Source: Auanema rhodensis
Lineage: Eukaryota; Nematoda; Chromadorea; Rhabditida; Rhabditidae
Length of the DNA stretch: 64,000 nt
Direction of reading: 5' to 3'
NCBI GenBank assembly: GCA_964057225.1
Contig: CAXKVF010000082.1
Location: 124,001-188,000, forward strand
A program made the position numbers and the translations under genes. The notes below the pieces were generated by a model, which was not told the origin of the DNA, made no database searches, and worked only from the letters and a program-made list of their open reading frames with translations. Positions 1-12,444 of this stretch are shown piece by piece. Position 1 is the stretch's first letter. Each line of letters begins with the position of its first letter.

Positions 1-880
1 ACGTGAAGCGAGTTACATACCAAGTGCACATCACGTCTAAATTTAATTAGCATAAATTAAAGTTCACGAAAATTTCAAAGTCATGGTTACCATGAACCAA
101 TATCAATAAAAATTTGTTTTTAGACTAATATGGACATGGGCAATCTAATTTTGAAAACCGCATCTCTTTATCTTTCACGTGAAGCGAGTTACATACCAAG
201 TGCACATCACGTGTACATTTAATTAGCATAAATTAAAGTTCACGTAAATTTCAAAGTCATGGTTACCATGCACCAATATCAATAAAAATTTGTTTTTAGA
301 CTAATATGGACATGAGGAATCTAATTTTGAAAACCGCATCTCTTTATCTTTCACGTGAAGCGAGTTACATACCGAGTGCACATCACGTGTACATTTAATT
401 AGCATAAATTAAAGTTCACGTAAATTTCAAAGTCATGGTTACCATGCACCAATATCAATAAAAATTTGTTTTTAGACTAATATGGACATGGGGAATCTAA
501 TTTTGAAAACCGCATCTCTTCATCTTTCACGTGAAGCGAGTTACATACCAAGTGCACATCACGTCTAAATTTAATTAGCATAAATTAAAGTTCACGAAAA
601 TTTCAAAGTCATGGTTACCATGAACCAATATCAATAAAAATTTGTTTTTAGACTAATATGGACATGAGGAATCTAATTTTGAAAACCGCATCTCTTTATC
701 TTTCACGTGAAGCGAGTTACATACCGAGTGCACATCACGTGTACATTTAATTAGCATAAATTAAAGTTCACGTAAATTTCAAAGTCATGGTTACCATGCA
801 CCAATATCAATAAAAATTTGTTTTTAGACTAATATGGACATGGGGAATCTAATTTTGAAAACCGCATCTCTTCATCTTTC
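1..880. repeat. Diverged monomers M1-M5: K-type and a22g subfamilies
   Basis: M1 and M4 are K-type: cacgtctaaa replaces cacgtgtaca (g37c, c40a), together with t69a. M3 and M5 carry a22g (accgagtg), C type and t169c. The succession g139a monomer, a22g monomer, K monomer occurs at M2-M3-M4 and again at M4-M5-M6, a two-monomer (352-bp) period. The same order reappears at M33-M35 (5632-6159) and M51-M53 (8800-9327), so these five units are related to the 18-monomer block downstream. No open frame of note and no other element. Confidence 0.85.
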
Positions 881-3343
881 ACGTGAAGCGAGTTACATAC
901 CAAGTGCACATCACGTCTAAATTTAATTAGCATAAATTAAAGTTCACGAAAATTTCAAAGTCATGGTTACCATGAACCAATATCAATAAAAATTTGTTTT
1001 TAGACTAATATGGACATGGGCAATCTAATTTTGAAAACCGCATCTATTCATCTTTCACGTGAAGCGAGTTACATACCAAGTGCACATCACGTGTACATTT
1101 AATTAGCATAAATTAAAGTTCACGTAAATTTCAAAGTCATGGTTACCATGCACCAATATCAATAAAAATTTGTTTTTAGACTAATATGGACATGGGGAAT
1201 CTAATTTTGAAAACCGCATCTCTTCATCTTTCACGTGAAGCGAGTTACATACCAAGTGCACATCACGTGTACATTTAATTAGCATAAATTAAAGTTCACG
1301 TAAATTTCAAAGTCATGGTTACCATGAACCAATATCAATAAAAATTTGTTTTTAGACTAATATGGACATGGGGAATCTAATTTTGAAAACCGCATCTCTT
1401 TATCTTTCACGTGAAGCGAGTTACATACCAAGTGCACATCACGTGTACATTTAATTAGCATAAATTAAAGTTCACGAAAATTTCAAAGTCATGGTTACCA
1501 TGCACCAATATCAATAAAAATTTGTTTTTAGACTAATATGGACATGGGGAATCTAATTTTGAAAACCGCATCTCTTTATCTTTCACGTGAAGCGAGTTAC
1601 ATACCAAGTGCACATCACGTGTACATTTAATTAGCATAAATTAAAGTTCACGTAAATTTCAAAGTCATGTTTACCATGAAGCAATATCAATAAAAATTTG
1701 TTTTTAGACTAATATGGACAGGGGGAATCTAATTTTGAAAACCGCATCTCTTTATCTTTCACGTGAAGCGAGTTACATACCAAGTGCACATCACGTGTAC
1801 ATTTAATTAGCATAAATTAAAGTTCACGTAAATTTCAAAGTCATGGTTACCATGAACCAATATCAATAAAAATTTGTTTTTAGAATAATATGGACATGGG
1901 GAATCTAATTTTGAAAACCGCATCTCTTTATCTTTCACGTGAAGCGAGTTACATACCAAGTGCACATCACGTGTACATTTAATTAGCATAAATTAAAGTT
2001 CACGTAAAATTCAAAGTCATGGTTACCATGCACCAATATCAATAAAAATTTGTTTTTAGACTAATATGGACATGGGGAATCTAATTTTGAAAACCGCATC
2101 TCTTCATCTTTCACGTGAAGCGAGTTACATACCAAGTGCACATCACGTCTAAATTTAATTAGCATAAATTAAAGTTCACGAAAATTTCAAAGTCATGGTT
2201 ACCATGAACCAATATCAATAAAAATTTGTTTTTAGACTAATATGGACATGGGCAATCTAATTTTGAAAACCGCATCTCTTCATCTTTCACGTGAAGCGAG
2301 TTACATACCAAGTGCACATCACGTGTACATTTAATTAGCATAAATTAAAGTTCACGTAAATTTCAAAGTCATGGTTACCATGCACCAATATCAATAAAAA
2401 TTTGTTTTTAGACTAATATGGACATGGGGAATCTAATTTTGAAAACCGCATCTCTTCATCTTTCACGTGAAGCGAGTTACATACCAAGTGCACATCACGT
2501 GTACATTTAATTAGCATAAATTAAAGTTCACGTAAATTTCAAAGTCATGGTTACCATGAACCAATATCAATAAAAATTTGTTTTTAGACTAATATGGACA
2601 TGGGGAATCTAATTTTGAAAACCGCATCTCTTTATCTTTCACGTGAAGCGAGTTACATACCAAGTGCACATCACGTGTACATTTAATTAGCATAAATTAA
2701 AGTTCACGAAAATTTCAAAGTCATGGTTACCATGCACAATATCAATAAAAATTTGTTTTTAGACTAATATGGACATGGGGAATCTAATTTTGAAAACCGC
2801 ATCTCTTTATCTTTCACGTGAAGCGAGTTACATACCAAGTGCACATCACGTGTACATTTAATTAGCATAAATTAAAGTTCACGTAAATTTCAAAGTCATG
2901 TTTACCATGAAGCAATATCAATAAAAATTTGTTTTTAGACTAATATGGACAGGGGGAATCTAATTTTGAAAACCGCATCTCTTTATCTTTCACGTGAAGC
3001 GAGTTACATACCAAGTGCACATCACGTGTACATTTAATTAGCATAAATTAAAGTTCACGTAAATTTCAAAGTCATGGTTACCATGAACCAATATCAATAA
3101 AAATTTGTTTTTAGAATAATATGGACATGGGGAATCTAATTTTGAAAACCGCATCTCTTTATCTTTCACGTGAAGCGAGTTACATACCAAGTGCACATCA
3201 CGTGTACATTTAATTAGCATAAATTAAAGTTCACGTAAAATTCAAAGTCATGGTTACCATGCACCAATATCAATAAAAATTTGTTTTTAGACTAATATGG
3301 ACATGGGGAATCTAATTTTGAAAACCGCATCTCTTTATCTTTC
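881..3343. repeat. 7-monomer HOR, two tandem copies (1,232 and 1,231 bp)
   Basis: M6-M12 (881-2112) and M13-M19 (2113-3343) share the order K-type A, C with t169c, plain A, C with t69a, G with g86t/t137g, A with c125a, then Cd. Differences seen: c166a only in M6, t169c in M12 but not M19, and a single missing c in M16 (catgcacaatatc near 2734), which makes the second copy 1,231 bp. The pattern shows a segmental tandem duplication followed by limited divergence. Confidence 0.88.
2641..2815. repeat. M16, 175-bp monomer with a 1-bp deletion
   Basis: One c of the cc in gcaccaat is missing, so the unit reads gcacaatatc near 2733-2742 and the array phase shifts by one base from here on. The matching monomer in the other 7-mer copy, M9 (1409-1584), is 176 bp and intact, so the loss came after, or was not copied by, the 7-mer duplication. 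The same t69a/C haplotype confirms the pairing. It could also be a base-call error. Confidence 0.85.
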
Positions 3344-5807
3344 ACGTGAAGCGAGTTACATACCAAGTGCACATCACGTGTACATTTAATTAGCATAAAT
3401 TAAAGTTCACGTAAATTTCAAAGTCATGGTTACCATGAACCAATATCAATAAAAATTTGTTTTTAGACTAATATGGACATGTGGAATCTAATTTTGAAAA
3501 CCGCATCTCTTCATCTTTCACGTGAAGCGAGTTACATACCAAGTGCACATCACGTGTACATTTAATTAGCATAAATTAAAGTTCACGTAAAATTCAAAGT
3601 CATGGTTACCATGCACCAATATCAATAAAAATTCGTTTTTAGACTAATATGGACATGGGGAATCTAATTTTGAAAACCGCATCTCTTTATCTTCCACGTG
3701 AAGCGAGTTACATACCAAGTGCACATCACGTGTACATTTAATTAGCATAAATTGAAGTTCACGTAAATTTCAAAGTCATGTTTACCATGAAGCAATATCA
3801 ATAAAAATTTGTTTTTAGACTAATATGGACAGGGGGAATCTAATTTTGAAAACCGCATCTCTTTATCTTTCACGTGAAGCGAGTTACATACCAAGTGCAC
3901 ATCACGTGTACATTTAATTAGCATAAATTAAAGTTCACGTAAATTTCAAAGTCACGGTTACCATGCACCAATATCAATAAAAATTTGTTTTTAGACTAAT
4001 ATGGACATGGGGAATCTAATTCTGAAAACCGTATCTCTTTATCTTTCACGTGAAGCGAGTTACATACCAAGTGCACATCACGTGTACATTTAATTAGCAT
4101 AAATTAAAGTTCACGTAAATTTCAAAGTCATGGTTACCATGAACCAATATCAATAACAATTTGTTTTTAGACTAATATGGACATGGGCAATCTAATTTTG
4201 AAAACCGCATCTCTTTATCTTTCACGTGAAGCGAGTTACATACCAAGTGCACATCACGTGTACATTTAATTAGCATAAATTAAAGTTCACGTAAAATTCA
4301 AAGTCATGGTTACCATGCACCAATATCAATAAAAATTTGTTTTTAGACTAATATGGACATGAGGAATCTAATTTTGAAAACCGCATCTCTTTATCTTTCA
4401 CGTGAAGCGAGTTACATACCAAGTGCACATCACGTGTACATTTAATTAGCATAAATTAAAGTTCACGTAAATTTCAAAGTCATGGTTACCATGAACCAAT
4501 ATCAATAAAAATTTGTTTTTAGAATAATATGGACATGGGGAATCTAATTTTGAAAACCGCATCTCTTTATCTTTCACGTGAAGCGAGTTACATACCAAGT
4601 GCACATCACGTGTACATTTAATTAGCATAAATTAAAGTTCACGTAAAATTCAAAGTCATGGTTACCATGCACCAATATCAATAAAAATTTGTTTTTAGAC
4701 TAATATGGACATGGGGAATCTAATTTTGAAAACCGCATCTCTTTATCTTTCACGTGAAGCGAGTTACATACCAAGTGCACATCACGTGTACATTTAATTA
4801 GCATAAATTAAAGTTCACGTAAATTTCAAAGTCATGGTTACCATGAACCAATATCAATAAAAATTTGTTTTTAGACTAATATGGACATGTGGAATCTAAT
4901 TTTGAAAACCGCATCTCTTCATCTTTCACGTGAAGCGAGTTACATACCAAGTGCACATCACGTGTACATTTAATTAGCATAAATTAAAGTTCACGTAAAA
5001 TTCAAAGTCATGGTTACCATGCACCAATATCAATAAAAATTCGTTTTTAGACTAATATGGACATGGGGAATCTAATTTTGAAAACCGCATCTCTTTATCT
5101 TCCACGTGAAGCCAGTTACATACCAAGTGCACATCACGTGTACATTTAATTAGCATAAATTAAAGTTCACGTAAATTTCAAAGTCATGTTTACCATGAAG
5201 CAATATCAATAAAAATTTGTTTTTAGACTAATATGGACAGGGGGAATCTAATTTTGAAAACCGCATCTCTTTATCTTTCACGTGAAGCGAGTTACATACC
5301 AAGTGCACATCACGTGTACATTTAATTAGCATAAATTAAAGTTCACGTAAATTTCAAAGTCACGGTTACCATGCACCAATATCAATAAAAATTTGTTTTT
5401 AGACTAATATGGACATGGGGAATCTAATTCTGAAAACCGTATCTCTTTATCTTTCACGTGAAGCGAGTTACATACCAAGTGCACATCACGTGTACATTTA
5501 ATTAGCATAAATTAAAGTTCACGTAAATTTCAAAGTCATGGTTACCATGAACCAATATCAATAACAATTTGTTTTTAGACTAATATGGACATGGGCAATC
5601 TAATTTTGAAAACCGCATCTCTTTATCTTTCACGTGAAGCGAGTTACATACCAAGTGCACATCACGTGTACATTTAATTAGCATAAATTAAAGTTCACGT
5701 AAAATTCAAAGTCATGGTTACCATGCACCAATATCAATAAAAATTTGTTTTTAGACTAATATGGACATGAGGAATCTAATTTTGAAAACCGCATCTCTTT
5801 ATCTTTC
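2992..5807. repeat. 8-monomer HOR (1,408 bp), two tandem copies
   Basis: M18-M25 (2992-4399) and M26-M33 (4400-5807) share the series A with c125a, Cd, A with g139t/t169c, Cd with t115c/t175c, G with g86t/t137g, C with t84c and gtatc at 160-164, A with a110c/g141c, Cd with g139a. The differences seen are in the fifth member: a59g in M22 versus g10c in M30. A third full copy is M44-M51 (7568-8975), carrying the g10c version. Confidence 0.9.
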
Positions 5808-6687
5808 ACGTGAAGCGAGTTACATACCGAGTGCACATCACGTGTACATTTAATTAGCATAAATTAAAGTTCACGTAAATTTCAAAGTCATGGTTACCAT
5901 GCACCAATATCAATAAAAATTTGTTTTTAGACTAATATGGACATGGGGAATCTAATTTTGAAAACCGCATCTCTTCATCTTTCACGTGAAGCGAGTTACA
6001 TACCAAGTGCACATCACGTCTAAATTTAATTAGCATAAATTAAAGTTCACGAAAATTTCAAAGTCATGGTTACCATGAACCAATATCAATAAAAATTTGT
6101 TTTTAGACTAATATGGACATGGGCAATCTAATTTTGAAAACCGCATCTCTTCATCTTTCACGTGAAGCGAGTTACATACCAAGTGCACATCACGTGTACA
6201 TTTAATTAGCATAAATTAAAGTTCACGTAAATTTCAAAGTCATGGTTACCATGCACCAATATCAATAAAAATTTGTTTTTAGACTAATATGGACATGGGG
6301 AATCTAATTTTGAAAACCGCATCTCTTCATCTTTCACGTGAAGCGAGTTACATACCAAGTGCACATCACGTGTACATTTAATTAGCATAAATTAAAGTTC
6401 ACGTAAATTTCAAAGTCATGGTTACCATGAACCAATATCAATAAAAATTTGTTTTTAGACTAATATGGACATGGGGAATCTAATTTTGAAAACCGCATCT
6501 CTTTATCTTTCACGTGAAGCGAGTTACATACCAAGTGCACATCACGTGTACATTTAATTAGCATAAATTAAAGTTCACGTAAATTTCAAAGTCATGGTTA
6601 CCATGCACCAATATCAATAAAAATTTGTTTTTAGACTAATATGGACATGGGGAATCTAATTTTGAAAACCGCATCTCTTTATCTTTC
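3520..6687. repeat. 18-monomer block, copy 1 (3,168 bp)
   Basis: M21-M38. All eighteen monomers match M39-M56 in order and in every diagnostic variant, including rare ones: t175c in M21, a59g in M22, t84c with an altered gtatc in M23, a110c in M24, g10c in M30, a22g in M34 and K-type in M35. The limits are clear: M20 (A, g139t) and M38 (C) differ as left neighbours, and M39 (Cd, t115c) and M57 (G, g86t) differ as right neighbours. I found no mismatch between the copies by eye, which suggests very recent duplication. A tandem-duplication assembly error is the alternative. Confidence 0.88.
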
Positions 6688-9600
6688 ACGTGAAGCGAGT
6701 TACATACCAAGTGCACATCACGTGTACATTTAATTAGCATAAATTAAAGTTCACGTAAAATTCAAAGTCATGGTTACCATGCACCAATATCAATAAAAAT
6801 TCGTTTTTAGACTAATATGGACATGGGGAATCTAATTTTGAAAACCGCATCTCTTTATCTTCCACGTGAAGCGAGTTACATACCAAGTGCACATCACGTG
6901 TACATTTAATTAGCATAAATTGAAGTTCACGTAAATTTCAAAGTCATGTTTACCATGAAGCAATATCAATAAAAATTTGTTTTTAGACTAATATGGACAG
7001 GGGGAATCTAATTTTGAAAACCGCATCTCTTTATCTTTCACGTGAAGCGAGTTACATACCAAGTGCACATCACGTGTACATTTAATTAGCATAAATTAAA
7101 GTTCACGTAAATTTCAAAGTCACGGTTACCATGCACCAATATCAATAAAAATTTGTTTTTAGACTAATATGGACATGGGGAATCTAATTCTGAAAACCGT
7201 ATCTCTTTATCTTTCACGTGAAGCGAGTTACATACCAAGTGCACATCACGTGTACATTTAATTAGCATAAATTAAAGTTCACGTAAATTTCAAAGTCATG
7301 GTTACCATGAACCAATATCAATAACAATTTGTTTTTAGACTAATATGGACATGGGCAATCTAATTTTGAAAACCGCATCTCTTTATCTTTCACGTGAAGC
7401 GAGTTACATACCAAGTGCACATCACGTGTACATTTAATTAGCATAAATTAAAGTTCACGTAAAATTCAAAGTCATGGTTACCATGCACCAATATCAATAA
7501 AAATTTGTTTTTAGACTAATATGGACATGAGGAATCTAATTTTGAAAACCGCATCTCTTTATCTTTCACGTGAAGCGAGTTACATACCAAGTGCACATCA
7601 CGTGTACATTTAATTAGCATAAATTAAAGTTCACGTAAATTTCAAAGTCATGGTTACCATGAACCAATATCAATAAAAATTTGTTTTTAGAATAATATGG
7701 ACATGGGGAATCTAATTTTGAAAACCGCATCTCTTTATCTTTCACGTGAAGCGAGTTACATACCAAGTGCACATCACGTGTACATTTAATTAGCATAAAT
7801 TAAAGTTCACGTAAAATTCAAAGTCATGGTTACCATGCACCAATATCAATAAAAATTTGTTTTTAGACTAATATGGACATGGGGAATCTAATTTTGAAAA
7901 CCGCATCTCTTTATCTTTCACGTGAAGCGAGTTACATACCAAGTGCACATCACGTGTACATTTAATTAGCATAAATTAAAGTTCACGTAAATTTCAAAGT
8001 CATGGTTACCATGAACCAATATCAATAAAAATTTGTTTTTAGACTAATATGGACATGTGGAATCTAATTTTGAAAACCGCATCTCTTCATCTTTCACGTG
8101 AAGCGAGTTACATACCAAGTGCACATCACGTGTACATTTAATTAGCATAAATTAAAGTTCACGTAAAATTCAAAGTCATGGTTACCATGCACCAATATCA
8201 ATAAAAATTCGTTTTTAGACTAATATGGACATGGGGAATCTAATTTTGAAAACCGCATCTCTTTATCTTCCACGTGAAGCCAGTTACATACCAAGTGCAC
8301 ATCACGTGTACATTTAATTAGCATAAATTAAAGTTCACGTAAATTTCAAAGTCATGTTTACCATGAAGCAATATCAATAAAAATTTGTTTTTAGACTAAT
8401 ATGGACAGGGGGAATCTAATTTTGAAAACCGCATCTCTTTATCTTTCACGTGAAGCGAGTTACATACCAAGTGCACATCACGTGTACATTTAATTAGCAT
8501 AAATTAAAGTTCACGTAAATTTCAAAGTCACGGTTACCATGCACCAATATCAATAAAAATTTGTTTTTAGACTAATATGGACATGGGGAATCTAATTCTG
8601 AAAACCGTATCTCTTTATCTTTCACGTGAAGCGAGTTACATACCAAGTGCACATCACGTGTACATTTAATTAGCATAAATTAAAGTTCACGTAAATTTCA
8701 AAGTCATGGTTACCATGAACCAATATCAATAACAATTTGTTTTTAGACTAATATGGACATGGGCAATCTAATTTTGAAAACCGCATCTCTTTATCTTTCA
8801 CGTGAAGCGAGTTACATACCAAGTGCACATCACGTGTACATTTAATTAGCATAAATTAAAGTTCACGTAAAATTCAAAGTCATGGTTACCATGCACCAAT
8901 ATCAATAAAAATTTGTTTTTAGACTAATATGGACATGAGGAATCTAATTTTGAAAACCGCATCTCTTTATCTTTCACGTGAAGCGAGTTACATACCGAGT
9001 GCACATCACGTGTACATTTAATTAGCATAAATTAAAGTTCACGTAAATTTCAAAGTCATGGTTACCATGCACCAATATCAATAAAAATTTGTTTTTAGAC
9101 TAATATGGACATGGGGAATCTAATTTTGAAAACCGCATCTCTTCATCTTTCACGTGAAGCGAGTTACATACCAAGTGCACATCACGTCTAAATTTAATTA
9201 GCATAAATTAAAGTTCACGAAAATTTCAAAGTCATGGTTACCATGAACCAATATCAATAAAAATTTGTTTTTAGACTAATATGGACATGGGCAATCTAAT
9301 TTTGAAAACCGCATCTCTTCATCTTTCACGTGAAGCGAGTTACATACCAAGTGCACATCACGTGTACATTTAATTAGCATAAATTAAAGTTCACGTAAAT
9401 TTCAAAGTCATGGTTACCATGCACCAATATCAATAAAAATTTGTTTTTAGACTAATATGGACATGGGGAATCTAATTTTGAAAACCGCATCTCTTCATCT
9501 TTCACGTGAAGCGAGTTACATACCAAGTGCACATCACGTGTACATTTAATTAGCATAAATTAAAGTTCACGTAAATTTCAAAGTCATGGTTACCATGAAC

Positions 9601-9855
9601 CAATATCAATAAAAATTTGTTTTTAGACTAATATGGACATGGGGAATCTAATTTTGAAAACCGCATCTCTTTATCTTTCACGTGAAGCGAGTTACATACC
9701 AAGTGCACATCACGTGTACATTTAATTAGCATAAATTAAAGTTCACGTAAATTTCAAAGTCATGGTTACCATGCACCAATATCAATAAAAATTTGTTTTT
9801 AGACTAATATGGACATGGGGAATCTAATTTTGAAAACCGCATCTCTTTATCTTTC
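6688..9855. repeat. 18-monomer block, copy 2 (3,168 bp)
   Basis: M39-M56, the directly adjacent second copy of 3520-6687, with the same monomer series. Inside it, M44-M51 is the third copy of the 8-mer HOR, and M52-M56 (a22g C, K-type A, C, A, C) close the unit. The last K-type monomer of the window is M53 (9152-9327). Confidence 0.88.
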
Positions 9856-11439
9856 ACGTGAAGCGAGTTACATACCAAGTGCACATCACGTGTACATTTA
9901 ATTAGCATAAATTAAAGTTCACGTAAATTTCAAAGTCATGTTTACCATGAAGCAATATCAATAAAAATTTGTTTTTAGACTAATATGGACAGGGGGAATC
10001 TAATTTTGCAAACCGCATCTCTTTATCTTTCACGTGAAGCGAGTTACATACCAAGTGCACATCACGTGTACATTTAATTAGCATAAATTAAAGTTCACGT
10101 AAATTTCAAAGTCATGGTTACCATGAACCAATATCAATAAAAATTTGTTTTTAGACTAATATGGACATGGGGAATCTAATTTTGAAAACCGCATCTCTTT
10201 ATCTTTCACGTGAAGCGAGTTACATACCAAGTGCACATCACGTGTACATTTAATTAGCATAAATTAAAGTTCACGTAAAATTCAAAGTCATGGTTACCAT
10301 GCACCAATATCAATAAAAATTTGTTTTTAGACTAATATGGACATGGGGAATCTAATTTTGAAAACCGCATCTCTTTATCTTTCACGTGAAGCGAGTTACA
10401 TACCAAGTGCACATCACGTGTACATTTAATTAGCATAAATTAAAGTTCACGTAAATTTCAAAGTCATGGTTACCATGAACCAATATCAATAAAAATTTGT
10501 TTTTAGACTAATATGGACATGGGGAATCTAATTTTGAAAACCGCATCTCTTCATCTTTCACGTGAAGCGAGTTACATACCAAGTGCACATCACGTGTACA
10601 TTTAATTAGCATAAATTAAAGTTCACGTAAAATTCAAAGTCATGGTTACCATGCACCAATATCAATAAAAATTCGTTTTTAGACTAATATGGACATGGGG
10701 AATCTAATTTTGAAAACCGCATCTCTTTATCTTTCACGTGAAGCGAGTTACATACCAAGTGCACATCATGTGTACATTTAATTAGCATAAATTAAAGTTC
10801 ACGTAAATTTCAAAGTCATGGTTACCATGAACCAATATCAATAAAAATTTGTTTTTAGACTAATATGGACATGGGGAATCTAATTTTAAAAACCGCATCT
10901 CTTCATCTTTCACGTGAAGCGAGTTACATACCAAGTGCACATCACGTGTACATTTAATTAGCATAAATTAAAGTTCACGTAAAATTCAAAGTCATGGTTA
11001 CCATGCACCAATATCAATAAAAATTCGTTTTTAGACTAATATGGACATGGGGAATCTAATTTTGAAAACCGCATCTCTTTATCTTTCACGTGAAGCGAGT
11101 TACATACCAAGTGCACATCACGTGTACATTTAATTAGCATAAATTAAAGTTCACGTAAATTTCAAAGTCATGGTTACCATGAACCAATATCAATAAAAAT
11201 TTGTTTTAAGAATAATATGGACATGGGGAATCTAATTTTGAAAACCGCATCTCTTCATCTTTCACGTGAAGCGAGTTACATACCAAGTGCACATCACGTG
11301 TACATTTAATTAGCATAAATTAAAGTTCACGTAAAATTCAAAGTCATGGTTACCATGCACCAATATCAATAAAAATTCGTTTTTAGACTAATATGGACAT
11401 GGGGAATCTAATTTTGAAAACCGCATCTCTTTATCTTTC
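9856..11439. repeat. M57-M65: transition, first copy of the 5-mer module
   Basis: M57 is the last monomer with g86t (G, t137g, and a private a154c). M58-M62 (10032-10911) are A, Cd, A with t169c, Cd with t115c, and a c34t monomer: the same five-step order as the 880-bp HOR that dominates 17.5-26.9 kb. M63-M65 alternate Cd with t115c and A with t121a/c125a. So the 5-mer existed outside its main amplified block. Confidence 0.8.
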
Positions 11440-12444
11440 ACGTGAAGCGAGTTACATACCAAGTGCACATCATGTGTACATTTAATTAGCATAAATTAAA
11501 GTTCACGTAAATTTCAAAGTCATGGTTACCATGAACCAATATCAATAAAAATTTGTTTTTAGACTAATATGGACATGGGGAATCTAATTTTAAAAACCGC
11601 ATCTCTTCATCTTTCACGTGAAGCGAGTTACATACCAAGTGCACATCACGTGTACATACACCAATATCAATAAAAATTCGTTTTTAGACTAATATGGACA
11701 TGGGGAATCTAATTTTGAAAACCGCATCTCTTTATTTTTCACGTGAAGCGAGTTACATACCAAGTGCACATCACGTGTACATTTAATTAGCATAAATTAA
11801 AGTTCACGTAAAATTCAAAGTCATGGTTACCATGAACCAATATCAATAAAAATTTGTTTTAAGAATAATATGGACATGGGGAATCTAATTTTGAAAACCG
11901 CATCTCTTTATTTTTCACGTGAAGCGAGTTACATACCAAGTGCACATCACGTGTACATTTAATTAGCATAAATTAAAGTTCACGTAAATTTCAAAGTCAT
12001 GGTTACCATGCACCAATATCAATAAAAATTCGTTTTTAGACTAATATGGACATGGGGAATCTAATTTTGAAAACCGCATCTCTTTATCTTTCACGTGAAG
12101 CGAGTTACATACCAAGTGCACATCATGTGTACATTTAATTAGCATAAATTAAAGTTCACGTAAATTTCAAAGTCATGGTTACCATGAACCAATATCAATA
12201 AAAATTTGTTTTTAGACTAATATGGACATGGGGAATCTAATTTTGAAAACCGCATCTCTTTATCTTTCACGTGAAGCGAGTTACATACCAAGTGCACATC
12301 ACGTGTACATTTAATTAGCATAAATTAAAGTTCACGTAAATTTCAAAGTCATGGTTACCATGAACCAATATCAATAAAAATTTGTTTTAAGAATAATATG
12401 GACATGGGGAATCTAATTTTGAAAACCGCATCTCTTTATCTTTC
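11440..12444. repeat. 6-monomer module, copy 1 (M66-M71), contains the 51-bp deletion
   Basis: The series is A with c34t/g153a/t169c, C with t115c/c172t (the deleted M67), A with t73a/t121a/c125a/c172t, C with t115c, A with c34t, A with t121a/c125a. It matches M80-M85 at 13853-14908, 2,413 bp downstream (14 x 176 minus 51). The intact partner of M67 in that copy is M81. Confidence 0.82.
11616..11740. repeat. M67, truncated 125-bp monomer
   Basis: The sequence passes from gtgtacat directly to acaccaatatc, losing 51 bp that normally hold the AT-rich stretch, box 3 and the dyad. Both flanks resemble each other around the join (tacat and accatgcacc in the intact form), consistent with a small slippage or end-joining deletion. 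This is the largest length change in the window. The rest of the unit (t115c, c172t) matches M81. Confidence 0.93.
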
